A stretch of 64,000 nt of DNA from Oceaniferula spumae (GTDB lineage Bacteria; Verrucomicrobiota; Verrucomicrobiia; Verrucomicrobiales; Akkermansiaceae). The stretch covers positions 3,410,001-3,474,000 of the forward strand of contig NZ_AP026866.1 of assembly GCF_042849255.1 (NCBI RefSeq), read 5' to 3'. Shown one piece after another: positions 17,031 to 26,036 of this stretch. Every line of letters starts with the position of its first letter. Position 1 is the first letter of the stretch. The notes below the pieces were generated by a model that was not told the DNA's origin, searched no databases, and saw nothing but the letters and a program-made list of their open reading frames with translations. The translations under genes were made by a program, and so were the position numbers.

Positions 17031-18455
17031 ATGAAACGGCTAGCCACTTTCTTTGCCGCCGCGCTAACACTTTCAGGCGGATCGACCTCGGCTGCGCAAA
17101 AATACAATGTGCTCTTTGTAATTGCTGACGACCTAACAGCGACCGCGTTATCCTGTTACGAGAACAAGGCCTGCAAGACACCTAACATTGATCAACTGGC
17201 CAGTCAGGGAGTGCGTTACACCCGCACCTACTGTCAGTTTCCAGTATGCGGTCCGTCTCGTGCCTCGTTCATGAGTGGTTATTATCCACATGCCACGCGC
17301 GTCTTTGGTTATACCAGTGGAAGGAAACAGATCGGTGATCGCGCCACCTGGGCGCAGCATTTCAAGAACAACGGCTACTACACCGCCCGTGTCAGCAAGA
17401 TTTTCCACATGGGAGTGCCCGGGGATATTGTCAAAGGCAGTCACGGCACGGATGATCCCGCCTCTTGGACCGAACGCTTTAATAGCCAAGGCCCCGAATG
17501 GAAAGCCAAGGGTGATGGGGAATTGTTAGAAAAGAACCCCGATGGTAAGAAACCTGTCAAAGCTGGAAATACACTCGAACTAGTGAAAGCCGACGGTGAT
17601 GACCTAGTCCACTCCGATGGAAAAACTGCAGCAAAAGCCTGCAAACTCATTAAGCAGCACAGAGACAAACCGTTCTTTCTGGCAGTGGGTTTTGTCCGTC
17701 CGCATGTGCCCTTTGTCGCCCCACGCTCATACTTCGAACCCTATCCTCATGACAAAATAGTCATGCCAGAAAAAGTAGCAGGTGATTGGGATGACATTCC
17801 CGAGGCCGGCATCAATTACAAGACCAGCAAGAATTTGAATCTTAATTCCGAGCAGGAGAAAAAAGCGGTTGCCGCTTACTACGCATCGGTTTCCTACATG
17901 GATGCCCAAGTGGGTAAGGTCCTGAAGACGCTGAAGGACGAAGGTCTGGAGGACAAAACCATCGTAATCTTTACCAGCGACCATGGCTTTTTCCTCGGCG
18001 AACACGATTTCTGGATGAAGGTCGGTCTGATGGACGAATCATCTCGAGTCCCGATGATTATCAAAGTGCCGGGCAAGAAAGCAGCCGTCTGCGATAACTT
18101 CACCGAACTCATCGATCTCTACCCCACCATTTCCGAACTTTGTGGACTTGAGGTTCCTGAACGACTCCAAGGTAAAAGCCTGGTGAAAACCTTCGACGAT
18201 CCCACGGTTAGTGTTCGTGACATGGCATTCTGCGTGAACGGAAACTCCTTCCTCTTACGCACTAAGAAATGGGCTTACATTCAACATGCTGAGGATGCTT
18301 CGAAAGGTGTCCAGCTTTTTGACATGCAGAAAGATCCCAAACAGTTCACTAACTTGGCGAACAAAGTTGAGTATCAAAGCATCGTCAAAGACTTCCAAGT
18401 GAAGTTGAAAAATAAGCTCAAGGAGGTTCGCGATAACGACCTCAGGAAAAGGTGA
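17031..18455 (+). CDS. Secreted type I sulfatase, iduronate-2-sulfatase-like
   Basis: The 474-residue protein has a signal peptide, IADDL metal ligands, the maturation motif CGPSRASFMSG, the block RVSKIFHMG (in place of GKWHLG), VGFVRPHVPF and SDHGFFLGEHDFW. These are the features of the iduronate-2-sulfatase branch (S1_7 by my recollection), unlike the three upstream paralogs. It is the last gene of the four-sulfatase operon, 5 bases after its neighbour, and converges on the large MscS gene. Two sulfatase types in one operon suggest attack on a polymer with sulfated hexosamine and uronate residues, which is an inference. Confidence 0.93.
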   Translation: MKRLATFFAAALTLSGGSTSAAQKYNVLFVIADDLTATALSCYENKACKTPNIDQLASQGVRYTRTYCQFPVCGPSRASFMSGYYPHATRVFGYTSGRKQIGDRATWAQHFKNNGYYTARVSKIFHMGVPGDIVKGSHGTDDPASWTERFNSQGPEWKAKGDGELLEKNPDGKKPVKAGNTLELVKADGDDLVHSDGKTAAKACKLIKQHRDKPFFLAVGFVRPHVPFVAPRSYFEPYPHDKIVMPEKVAGDWDDIPEAGINYKTSKNLNLNSEQEKKAVAAYYASVSYMDAQVGKVLKTLKDEGLEDKTIVIFTSDHGFFLGEHDFWMKVGLMDESSRVPMIIKVPGKKAAVCDNFTELIDLYPTISELCGLEVPERLQGKSLVKTFDDPTVSVRDMAFCVNGNSFLLRTKKWAYIQHAEDASKGVQLFDMQKDPKQFTNLANKVEYQSIVKDFQVKLKNKLKEVRDNDLRKR

Positions 18456-18490
18456 TCGTATGAAAACTTTCGCCTAAGGACACGAGAGGA

Positions 18491-21400
18491 CTACCCTTTC
18501 TCATCGCTCGGTTTATCCTCCTCGGCCAGCGTCTCCTTTGCCTCTGAACTTAGCTTTTCGGTCAACATCTCGGATGGTAGAGAGCGGATATGGATGTCGG
18601 TTTGTGGGAATGCAATTTCGATTTCTGCTTCTCGGAACGCATGGTCGATTTGATAATGAAGCGCGCTTTGAACTCTGATCAGTAAGTCGGGGGTGGCTAC
18701 GAATGCTCGCAAGGTAAAGTCGAGTGTGCTGTTGCCAAAAGCAGTGAAGAGGACTTCAGGTTTTGGATCGTCCATGACATCCTTGTGTTCTTCAGCGATT
18801 TTTAACAGGATCTCGCTCGCCTTTTCTGTGTCGGATCCATAGGCAATTCCCACAGGGAGTTCGAAGCGCAGAACGCTGTCACGCAGTGTCCAGTTCACTA
18901 GTTGGCCAGTGATGAACTCCTTGTTAGGCACCAGTAGTTCACGGTTGTTGAACTGGAGAATAGTTGTGGCTCGGATCTGAATTTGAGTCACCTTGCCGGA
19001 GACTTGTCCGACGGTAACGATGTCACCTAACCGGATAGGTCGCTCAAAGAGCAAAATAATGCCAGCGACGAAGTTGGCGAATATCTCTTGTAGGCCGAAA
19101 CCGATACCCAAGGTAACCGCTGCAGCCAGCCACTGGACACTCGACCACGTAATACCGATGCGACTGAACGCCAACAAACAGCCGATCGCTATGATCGCGT
19201 ACCGTAATACCGTGGTGATGGCATAGTTGCCACCAGGTCTGAGATCGAGTCTTCTCAGAAGACTAAGTTCTAACAAACCGGGTATGTTTTTGGCGGCTAC
19301 GATCATCAGGAAAATAATGATGATTGTCACCAGCAGGTCCTTTAAACTGAAGCCCCCGGATTTTTGAGAATCTTTTTCAGAGGGTTCTGTCGCGGATTCC
19401 TTAGTCGAGCTGTCGGATGAGGACTTGTTCGGACTAGAAAGAGTTTTGACGAGATCGGGCGAGGGAGATTTGCTTTCCGTGGATTCAGTAGCAGCCTGTT
19501 TGCTGGGCCACATTTTCACATCATCGAGCACTGAAAGCGCAGGTAGCGTGCTTGACCATATGCCGAGGTAACCAAAAATAATCACGGCGATGGCACCTAC
19601 CTTCACCAGTTTTTTAGTCTGCTCTTCAATGGCAACGGGGTTAATCGCAGATGCTTCGAGCTCTTCTAGTGAAGGGTGATTTTTAGTTTCTTCGGAGTCC
19701 TCATTTTCTTTGGCGAGGATGGCTTTGTATTTTTTGTTCGCATGGTCTCGCGCCAGCCTGCGTCTGGATACCAGAATCCATCGCATTAAAAGACGCACAA
19801 TAAAGACGACTAAGAGTGTGAACCACACAGACAACATGATGTTGCCTCGAATTTTATGGATTGAGATAATGTATCCGTACCCGGCACCAAGAATGAAGAT
19901 CGCAGGTAGGGAGAGAACGATGGCGTAAATAAGGTTCGATCTCCAGCGCGGGCCATTTTTCTGAGCTAGCATTTTTTTGCCAGGGCGTAGGAGGCAGTGG
20001 AGGAATAAGACCAGTACGATCATGCCGAGGAAGAAAGACACCCGGCCAACGTGGGGGATGATAGAATCCCGTGAGAGAATGAAGGACAGAATGGTGAATA
20101 AGGGCATCAGATACATGAACCATGTTAGATGCTTGAAGAGGTGTGCTGACTTTTCTTCCGAGATCAGGAAGTGGGACCGGAAGATGCCATTGCGTCGAGC
20201 AAGGTGCCTGAGGGTTCCGAAAAGCAGGAAGAAAAACGCACAGGCGAGTAAACCCAGATGGATGTTTACAGGTTCACTTACTCGCCACGATAGAAAGGCG
20301 AAGGTGAGTGGCGCAGGTAAGGCAAGTAGCAGCGTGATTCCCAGAGCTTTAAATGTAGGACGTATACTCGTGCAGCTCCGGTGAGTGCTGAGTTCAGAAG
20401 TTTCTACGAGGATCTTTCGGTATCTCCGCCGCCTGTAAATAAGCGCGGCAAGAGTGAGAAGAAAAATGGTCCAGATCAACCAATGTTCGCGAAAATCGGT
20501 GATGAGGTGATTTCTCCAAGTCCAGCCGAGGTCGTGGGCGATTAAATGTTTCACCGCTGTCCATTCAGTGGCGATGTCTGACAGGGCGAATTTTTCAGCA
20601 CTGGGAATCCATAGGAGACGCTTGTCTAGATATTGACTGTAAGTGTCGACTTCCTCGATCGCCTGTTGTGTAGACACAGATAGTGACCTCAGTGCTGATA
20701 TGTAGCTGTCACTTTCCTTGATGAGGTTATTGAGCGCAGTGTTTCTGTTTTCTAACAGTGAGCTAATGTCCGCCTCTGTGACTTTGGGGTCCTTGATTGT
20801 TTTGAGTAGTTCAGCCGTTTCTTTCTTGTTGTCGAAGGGCAGAGTTTCGCGCAGGTCCTTTGCTTCCAAGAGCTGGATTTGAGCTTTCGTCACCTTCCGA
20901 ACATTTTCTTCGAGCGAGTTTTGAAGGCTTTTTTTAGTTGGCAGCTTGGCGCGTTGACGTCGGAGCAATCCAGCGGATTCAGAGTCAATTCGAATGCCAG
21001 TATCCTCTAACAGTCTTAGGCGTTCTTGAGCGCTCCTGCGCTGCTTTTCGATTTCCTTGCGGTGGGATGTAATGTCGGCTTCCTGCGTTCTGACTTTGCG
21101 TGTGTCACGGAGGATCTTTGATCTGAGTTCGACTAGCTCACTGGTTTTCTTGGTAATTTTTGCAAGTGCAGGAATATGTTCGAAGCGCGCGGCCTGTTGC
21201 TGAGCCTTTTGTTTTGATTCGGCGGTTTCGAGGGCATGTCTTTGTTGATAGATTTTATGCCATTGTTGATTGAGGGTCTCGAGTCGAGTTGTGTTGATGG
21301 CGGCGAGTCGCTTTTTTGCCGCGAAAACTTCGGCGGTTTGTTGGTAGTAACGCTGCTCGGTAGCTAGCTCGGCCAGCTGGGCTTGGAGAGAGGCTTTTTT

Positions 21401-21961
21401 ACTGAGCTGTAGTTGGAATTCGAGATTGGAAATCTCGTTTGCAGCTTCACCTGTGGGGCTGACCGGATCGATTTTCTGCAGTTGGACTCGAGCATTGGCG
21501 AGGAGTTGGGGAATCGCGGTTTTACGAGTGTTTCGCTCCGTTTCTTCGGCAGAAAGTTCGGAGGCTTCGGTTTTCGCAACTTCAAGCTCAGCAGCGATAG
21601 CGGCTTTTTTGTTATCAATTTCAGAGGTTTCGGTTTCAGCGGTCACCTCTGGAGCCTCGGCACTTTTTGATTGTTCAATTTGCTGGTTCAGCTGGTTGAG
21701 CAATTTCGGAGCTGATTTAATTTCCTCCTCGTAACGAAGGCGGGTTTGCTCCGAAGCCTTGGTTTCATCGAGGGTGAGCTTGATCTCCTTGAGGAGTTCG
21801 ATCTTGCGTGGATTATTCCCTTTGTCAGTGCCTTCGGCCTCGAGCGACTTAAGCCTCTTCTCAACGTTTTCAGAGGTGGGGGATACCGTCTGGGCGTGTG
21901 CTGTTGGTAAAACTACCAAGAGTAGTCCCAGAAGGGTGGAAAGAAGTGGAATGTGTTTCAC
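18491..21961 (-). CDS. Large MscS-family mechanosensitive channel (MscK/MscM-like)
   Basis: The 1156-residue protein has a signal peptide (ending HAQ), a long periplasmic region rich in Glu, Lys, Leu and Ala with coiled-coil character (about residues 25-460), a block of about eight membrane segments, a Ser/Lys-rich acidic loop, and the C-terminal MscS core. The pore helix and following region are clear: LGIGFGLQEIFANFVAG, then FERPIRLGDIV and the beta domain with LLVPNKEFITG. Proteins of this build protect cells against hypo-osmotic shock; MscK is also gated by K+. It is convergent with the sulfatase operon and divergent from the pseudokinase pair. Confidence 0.93.
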   Translation of the reverse strand: MKHIPLLSTLLGLLLVVLPTAHAQTVSPTSENVEKRLKSLEAEGTDKGNNPRKIELLKEIKLTLDETKASEQTRLRYEEEIKSAPKLLNQLNQQIEQSKSAEAPEVTAETETSEIDNKKAAIAAELEVAKTEASELSAEETERNTRKTAIPQLLANARVQLQKIDPVSPTGEAANEISNLEFQLQLSKKASLQAQLAELATEQRYYQQTAEVFAAKKRLAAINTTRLETLNQQWHKIYQQRHALETAESKQKAQQQAARFEHIPALAKITKKTSELVELRSKILRDTRKVRTQEADITSHRKEIEKQRRSAQERLRLLEDTGIRIDSESAGLLRRQRAKLPTKKSLQNSLEENVRKVTKAQIQLLEAKDLRETLPFDNKKETAELLKTIKDPKVTEADISSLLENRNTALNNLIKESDSYISALRSLSVSTQQAIEEVDTYSQYLDKRLLWIPSAEKFALSDIATEWTAVKHLIAHDLGWTWRNHLITDFREHWLIWTIFLLTLAALIYRRRRYRKILVETSELSTHRSCTSIRPTFKALGITLLLALPAPLTFAFLSWRVSEPVNIHLGLLACAFFFLLFGTLRHLARRNGIFRSHFLISEEKSAHLFKHLTWFMYLMPLFTILSFILSRDSIIPHVGRVSFFLGMIVLVLFLHCLLRPGKKMLAQKNGPRWRSNLIYAIVLSLPAIFILGAGYGYIISIHKIRGNIMLSVWFTLLVVFIVRLLMRWILVSRRRLARDHANKKYKAILAKENEDSEETKNHPSLEELEASAINPVAIEEQTKKLVKVGAIAVIIFGYLGIWSSTLPALSVLDDVKMWPSKQAATESTESKSPSPDLVKTLSSPNKSSSDSSTKESATEPSEKDSQKSGGFSLKDLLVTIIIIFLMIVAAKNIPGLLELSLLRRLDLRPGGNYAITTVLRYAIIAIGCLLAFSRIGITWSSVQWLAAAVTLGIGFGLQEIFANFVAGIILLFERPIRLGDIVTVGQVSGKVTQIQIRATTILQFNNRELLVPNKEFITGQLVNWTLRDSVLRFELPVGIAYGSDTEKASEILLKIAEEHKDVMDDPKPEVLFTAFGNSTLDFTLRAFVATPDLLIRVQSALHYQIDHAFREAEIEIAFPQTDIHIRSLPSEMLTEKLSSEAKETLAEEDKPSDEKG

Positions 21962-22054
21962 GGCGAAAGCGGATGGTCTGAATTTTGTCGGTGCGGGGTT
22001 TCATAGCCTGAGTTTAGGCTGTTGCACAGGGCAGATTCATCGATTGGTCAGAGC

Positions 22055-22063
22055 TGGTATATT
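22055..22063 (+). promoter_or_regulatory. Candidate extended -10 promoter upstream of pseudokinase 1
   Basis: TGgTATATT matches an extended -10 element in the gap between the divergent MscS and pseudokinase genes, about 100 bases before the ATG at 22162. No good -35 box is visible, so this is weak. Confidence 0.25.
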
Positions 22064-22161
22064 CACCGTTTTACTGCGTGCCAATGGCCCAAAGCTTTGT
22101 TAGCCTCGCCGGAGACGGTTCGAGGAGCGTCAGAATGCACATCAGACGAATGTAGGCAGCA

Positions 22162-23937
22162 ATGATTGAACGCTATGACATTACCCAGCTCATTGGGAAA
22201 GACAATGCCGGGGGGAAATACTTAGCCGAAGATTCAACGCTGGGACGGAAAGTGGTTTTCCGAAATTTCGATGCAAGCCCTGATGACAACGCTGATTTTT
22301 CCATAGCTGAGTTCACCGACTTTGCCAGAAAGCTGGTCGTATTGAACCACCCCAATTTATTAACCGTTTTTGATGTCTCCATTGATGATGGGGATGCTTA
22401 TATGGTGACCCAACCGATCGAAGGAAATCCTCTCGGTGAGTTGCTGGAAGAGGATGGCCCCTTGTCACAGGACGAAGTTCAGTCGATGGCCGGTGATGTT
22501 TTAGACGCACTGCATGCGTCTCACGCCGAGGGCATCTTTCACGGTGGCATGCATACGGGCTCAGTAGTCTTCATACCCAGACCTTCGGGAGGAAATCGGC
22601 ATATTATCACGGATTTGGGAGTCGATCGTCTGGCTACCATTATCAAGGGCGAGCCGATAGATAATGCGGACGATTTGCTGAGGCCACCGGAACTTTTTGG
22701 AGACGACCGACAAGCCGCTGATGCGCAGTCTGATTTATTTATGGTCGGTCAGCTGTGCTATATCGCACTGGCTGCAGGGCACCCCTTTGCCGAACATAGC
22801 GCCAAGGAGTGTGCCGAGGCGTATCGCGCAGGTGAACAGCTCCCCGTCAGTGCTTTTGTTGAAAATGTGCAGCCCGATTTTGCAGCTTGGATCATGAGGA
22901 TGACAGCTGCAAATCCAACTGACCGTCCGGAGTCTGCGGAACAAGCGATGGCTGACTTAAGTGCTATCGCCAGCATCGGATCGACACCGGCTGTGGAAAC
23001 AACACCCATCGTGACTGAGCCAGCACGAAGCGCAGCCCCTACTTTGACCGCAGCTTCAGCAACTTATAGCTCCAGAAAAGTAGCTCCTGTGATCCAGTCT
23101 CATTCTAACAAAGGAGTGTGGATAGTATTGTCTCTGCTGGGAGTGGCCATCGCAGCCGGTGGTTGGATCGCCTCGAGCAGAGGAGGTAATAAAGCCAACG
23201 ATGTTGCACAAACTGCAAAAGCGGAACCCGTCATAAGCAAGAGGGCTGCATCCTCGCAAGAAAGCCTACCAGAAGCGAAGACAAGTGAACCTGTGGAAGC
23301 TGTGCACGATGGTGAAGCAGAAGTGAACGCTACGCCCCAGAAGACTGAACTCAAGAGCTTGGTCTCCTCGGTAAAATTATCGCCGGTCACGATGATTAAC
23401 AGTATGGCGGACATGAGCTCGCCAAAAGGGGTGAGTCTTTCGACACCTCCGATGTTGGACATGATGGTCTTCAGAGAGACCTCTTTAATTAGAAAGAACG
23501 GCGGCCTCTATCTCCAGATGCCAACTACTGTGGGTGATTTCAAGGCGTTCAGCAGTGATCGGGTGCCATACTTTTTCGATGGTGGGGGACATCAATTTGT
23601 CCCCAAGGTCACTGCCGATAAGAAGCATAACGCCTCGATAGGCGACGGTTGGGAAGTGACCCTCAGGATTCCACCACAAAACAAAGGGTCCATCATAGCC
23701 ACTCTCTACATGGTTCAAGAACATTGCGATTTTCAGGTCGAGGTGTTGGAGTCGACTCAAGATAAACCTGAGACGTTCCAAGTGGCTGCGACAGTGCCTG
23801 GTGCCTTTGCCATCCCAGTCGTGATTGAAAACCCGAAGGCGAACCAATTTTACACCATCAAAATTACCGCGAAGTCTGAACATCCCAGCGAAGGGTTTTC
23901 CATGGGCTTTGGTGGTCTCGTGGTGAGACCGCAGTAG
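22162..23937 (+). CDS. Membrane-anchored Ser/Thr pseudokinase 1 with unknown extracytoplasmic domain
   Basis: The 591-residue protein has a kinase-like fold at residues 1 to about 270, one membrane segment at about 319-337, a Ser/Glu-rich linker and a C-terminal domain at about 425-591. The kinase part follows bacterial Ser/Thr kinases in length and keeps the PPEL, DLFMVGQ and DRP landmarks. It lacks the glycine-rich loop pattern; the strand-3 Lys is Arg34; and the HRDxKxxN loop reads HGGMHTGS (127-134), so catalytic Asp, Lys and Asn are all replaced. The Mg-binding DxG is kept as D151-L-G. Phosphotransfer is therefore unlikely. The C-terminal domain is not one I recognise; it looks beta-rich and would lie outside the cytoplasm. 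A paralog follows 173 bases downstream. Confidence 0.85.
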   Translation: MIERYDITQLIGKDNAGGKYLAEDSTLGRKVVFRNFDASPDDNADFSIAEFTDFARKLVVLNHPNLLTVFDVSIDDGDAYMVTQPIEGNPLGELLEEDGPLSQDEVQSMAGDVLDALHASHAEGIFHGGMHTGSVVFIPRPSGGNRHIITDLGVDRLATIIKGEPIDNADDLLRPPELFGDDRQAADAQSDLFMVGQLCYIALAAGHPFAEHSAKECAEAYRAGEQLPVSAFVENVQPDFAAWIMRMTAANPTDRPESAEQAMADLSAIASIGSTPAVETTPIVTEPARSAAPTLTAASATYSSRKVAPVIQSHSNKGVWIVLSLLGVAIAAGGWIASSRGGNKANDVAQTAKAEPVISKRAASSQESLPEAKTSEPVEAVHDGEAEVNATPQKTELKSLVSSVKLSPVTMINSMADMSSPKGVSLSTPPMLDMMVFRETSLIRKNGGLYLQMPTTVGDFKAFSSDRVPYFFDGGGHQFVPKVTADKKHNASIGDGWEVTLRIPPQNKGSIIATLYMVQEHCDFQVEVLESTQDKPETFQVAATVPGAFAIPVVIENPKANQFYTIKITAKSEHPSEGFSMGFGGLVVRPQ

Positions 23938-24078
23938 CTTGATTTGCGGCTTTACTTTATCTGTCTAAAATGTCAGGAATTAGTTAGGGATGCGACAGCA
24001 TGCAATGTGTCGCCACTCAAGACATCAAGTATCTATCATCCGATCTTTCTTCCATGTCCAAGTGCGCAAAATGGAGAC

Positions 24079-24084
24079 TATAAT
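24079..24084 (+). promoter_or_regulatory. Candidate -10 box of pseudokinase 2
   Basis: A perfect TATAAT lies 26 bases before the ATG at 24111. A matching -35 box is not obvious. It suggests that the second gene has its own promoter with a short leader. Confidence 0.35.
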
Positions 24085-24110
24085 TTCATATCCCTCACCC
24101 GCCCAATGCC

Positions 24111-25934
24111 ATGACAGATCGATATGAAATAGTTAGTCAACTCGGACACGATCAACTGGGGTCGGTATACTTGGCTGATGACACCATGCTTCAACGCCGG
24201 GTAATGTTCCGCCACATCGAACACGGTGATAACGTCGAAGCTGAAGAACGCGGAGATGCCTGGCGTAAGGAATTCGCCACTTTTGCTGGGAAGCTCAGTA
24301 CGATGCAGCATCCGCATATGCTGACGATCTACGATATCTCTGTGGAGAAATCAGGAGCGTTCGTGGTGACTCAATATGTCAAAGGTGACTCCTTGGCTGA
24401 ACGTCTTTCGGAAGGTCCTCTCGGGCAGATTGGAGTATTTCGCTTGGCGGCTGATATGTTAGAAGCCTTGCACGCGGCTCATAAATCTGACGTCTATCAT
24501 GGGGCTTTACACACATCATCGATCATGCGCGTGCACCGTGCCGCTGGTGGTCACCGATACTTATTAGTGGACCTTGGTCTGAATCAGTTGGTATCGATGG
24601 TGAAGGACGAGAAGGTGAAGGTCGCGGACCCGGTGTTAATGGCACCTGAGCTGCATGACAACGATCACGAGCCCGACGCCAAGGCCGATTTGTTCATGCT
24701 CGGACAGCTTTGCTACACGGCACTCGCCGGAGGACATCCTCTTTCGGGTAAATCCATCGAGGAATGCATCGAGACATATCGCACCGAGGGAATGCCTCCA
24801 CTGGAGGATTATGTCGATGATATCCAGCCCGAGTTTTCCGCGTGGGTGATGAGTTTGTTAGAATATGATCCTGAAAAGCGGCCTGCCGATACGGGCGAGG
24901 CTATGGTGGCTCTGCATACCATCACGATCAATGAACCAGAGCCCAATGTTCCTGGGAAAACTCATGCCGTGGCCCTTGAGGATCTTCCTCGGACAAGGGA
25001 GACCACCGGACCAGTATCAGCTACTCCGGAAACGGCACCTGTGTCAGTCGCGCCAACTCAACGAACGGCACCTGTGGCGGGGGAACTTACTGCTGTGCAG
25101 ATAGCGGCTGCGAATTCAGCCGCGAGATCGCAACAGCAGCACGCAGCGCCTGGCCCGCTGTTAGGTCAGCCGACCGGTGTCGCCAATACCTTAGCCGTGC
25201 CGCAAAAGGATAAGAAAAAGGGCCTCATGGTTGGTATCTTGAGCGCAGTGGCAGTGATTCTGATTATTGGATTGGTCATAGGTTTGCGCGGGCGGGGCGG
25301 AAATCGAGATGCTGGCGCAAAACCGAGTGAAGAGGTTGTCAGCACTGAGCACGCCATCAGAATAGGGGATACGGAAATAATTAACACCTTCGCCAAGCAA
25401 GACAGTCCTGTCATTTTGGATTTGGATGGGTCGAATGTGGTGGACTGGTTGGTCGTTACCGGCGTGCCATCTCCCTCGAAGGTGACTGATAAAGTGGATG
25501 GACTCTATATCCAAAGCTTGCAGACCGTTGATGTGAAAGCTGAATACAGATTGGCTAAAAGTCCGATTAGATTCAAATCCGGTGGTAGAGAGTTGATACC
25601 GCGCGCATCCACTGGAAAAGGCATGGGCTCCAAGCCAGGAGCGGGTTATGAGTTACTTTTACGCATTCCAGCAAAACAGGATAAGTCTGCTACGGTGAAT
25701 CTTTACGTCATGCAGAAGTTCTGCATCCTCAGGGTGGAGGTGACTGATCCCAGAGGTGATTCAATCGAGGTGAAGGAGATTCCTTACACTGAGCAAGGGG
25801 TGGTACATATTCCTGTGGAAATCGATAATCCCAAGCCGGGAGATTTCTACACAATCAAGGTAGTTTCTGCTTCGTCCGGTGACCAAGGTGCGTTTTCCAT
25901 CGGTCTGAACGGAGTGAAAGTCGAAACCCGCTAA
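24111..25934 (+). CDS. Membrane-anchored Ser/Thr pseudokinase 2 with unknown extracytoplasmic domain
   Basis: The 607-residue paralog of the preceding gene has the same order: kinase-like domain (1 to about 270), a Pro/Ala/Thr-rich linker, a membrane segment at about 371-392 and a C-terminal domain at about 420-607. The glycine loop is partly kept (GHDQLGSV). The strand-3 Lys is again Arg34, and the catalytic loop reads HGALHTSS (130-137), so the Asp, Lys and Asn positions are replaced in the same way as in the first copy. D154-L-G and MAPEL remain. The C-terminal domain matches that of copy 1 at spaced positions (LLLRIP versus VTLRIP, LYVMQKFC versus LYMVQEHC, FYTIKV versus FYTIKI). It may bind ATP or act as a scaffold; catalysis is not expected. 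Confidence 0.85.
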   Translation: MTDRYEIVSQLGHDQLGSVYLADDTMLQRRVMFRHIEHGDNVEAEERGDAWRKEFATFAGKLSTMQHPHMLTIYDISVEKSGAFVVTQYVKGDSLAERLSEGPLGQIGVFRLAADMLEALHAAHKSDVYHGALHTSSIMRVHRAAGGHRYLLVDLGLNQLVSMVKDEKVKVADPVLMAPELHDNDHEPDAKADLFMLGQLCYTALAGGHPLSGKSIEECIETYRTEGMPPLEDYVDDIQPEFSAWVMSLLEYDPEKRPADTGEAMVALHTITINEPEPNVPGKTHAVALEDLPRTRETTGPVSATPETAPVSVAPTQRTAPVAGELTAVQIAAANSAARSQQQHAAPGPLLGQPTGVANTLAVPQKDKKKGLMVGILSAVAVILIIGLVIGLRGRGGNRDAGAKPSEEVVSTEHAIRIGDTEIINTFAKQDSPVILDLDGSNVVDWLVVTGVPSPSKVTDKVDGLYIQSLQTVDVKAEYRLAKSPIRFKSGGRELIPRASTGKGMGSKPGAGYELLLRIPAKQDKSATVNLYVMQKFCILRVEVTDPRGDSIEVKEIPYTEQGVVHIPVEIDNPKPGDFYTIKVVSASSGDQGAFSIGLNGVKVETR

Positions 25935-26036
25935 TCACTTTCACGCGAGGCACTAACCTTGGATGGATTCCGCACCGTAGGTTTCCGCAAAGTTCAGATG
26001 CAGGTCGTTGTGACAGGTGGGGTATGAACTGCTCCG

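Noticed and set aside
12312..18490. A genomic island bounded by tRNA-Val
   Set aside because: No integrase and no repeat of the tRNA 3' end could be found downstream, so only adjacency is certain.
23992..24013. GCGACA/TGTCGC hairpin between the two pseudokinase genes
   Set aside because: The 6-bp stem has no T-run and could occur by chance in a gap of this size.
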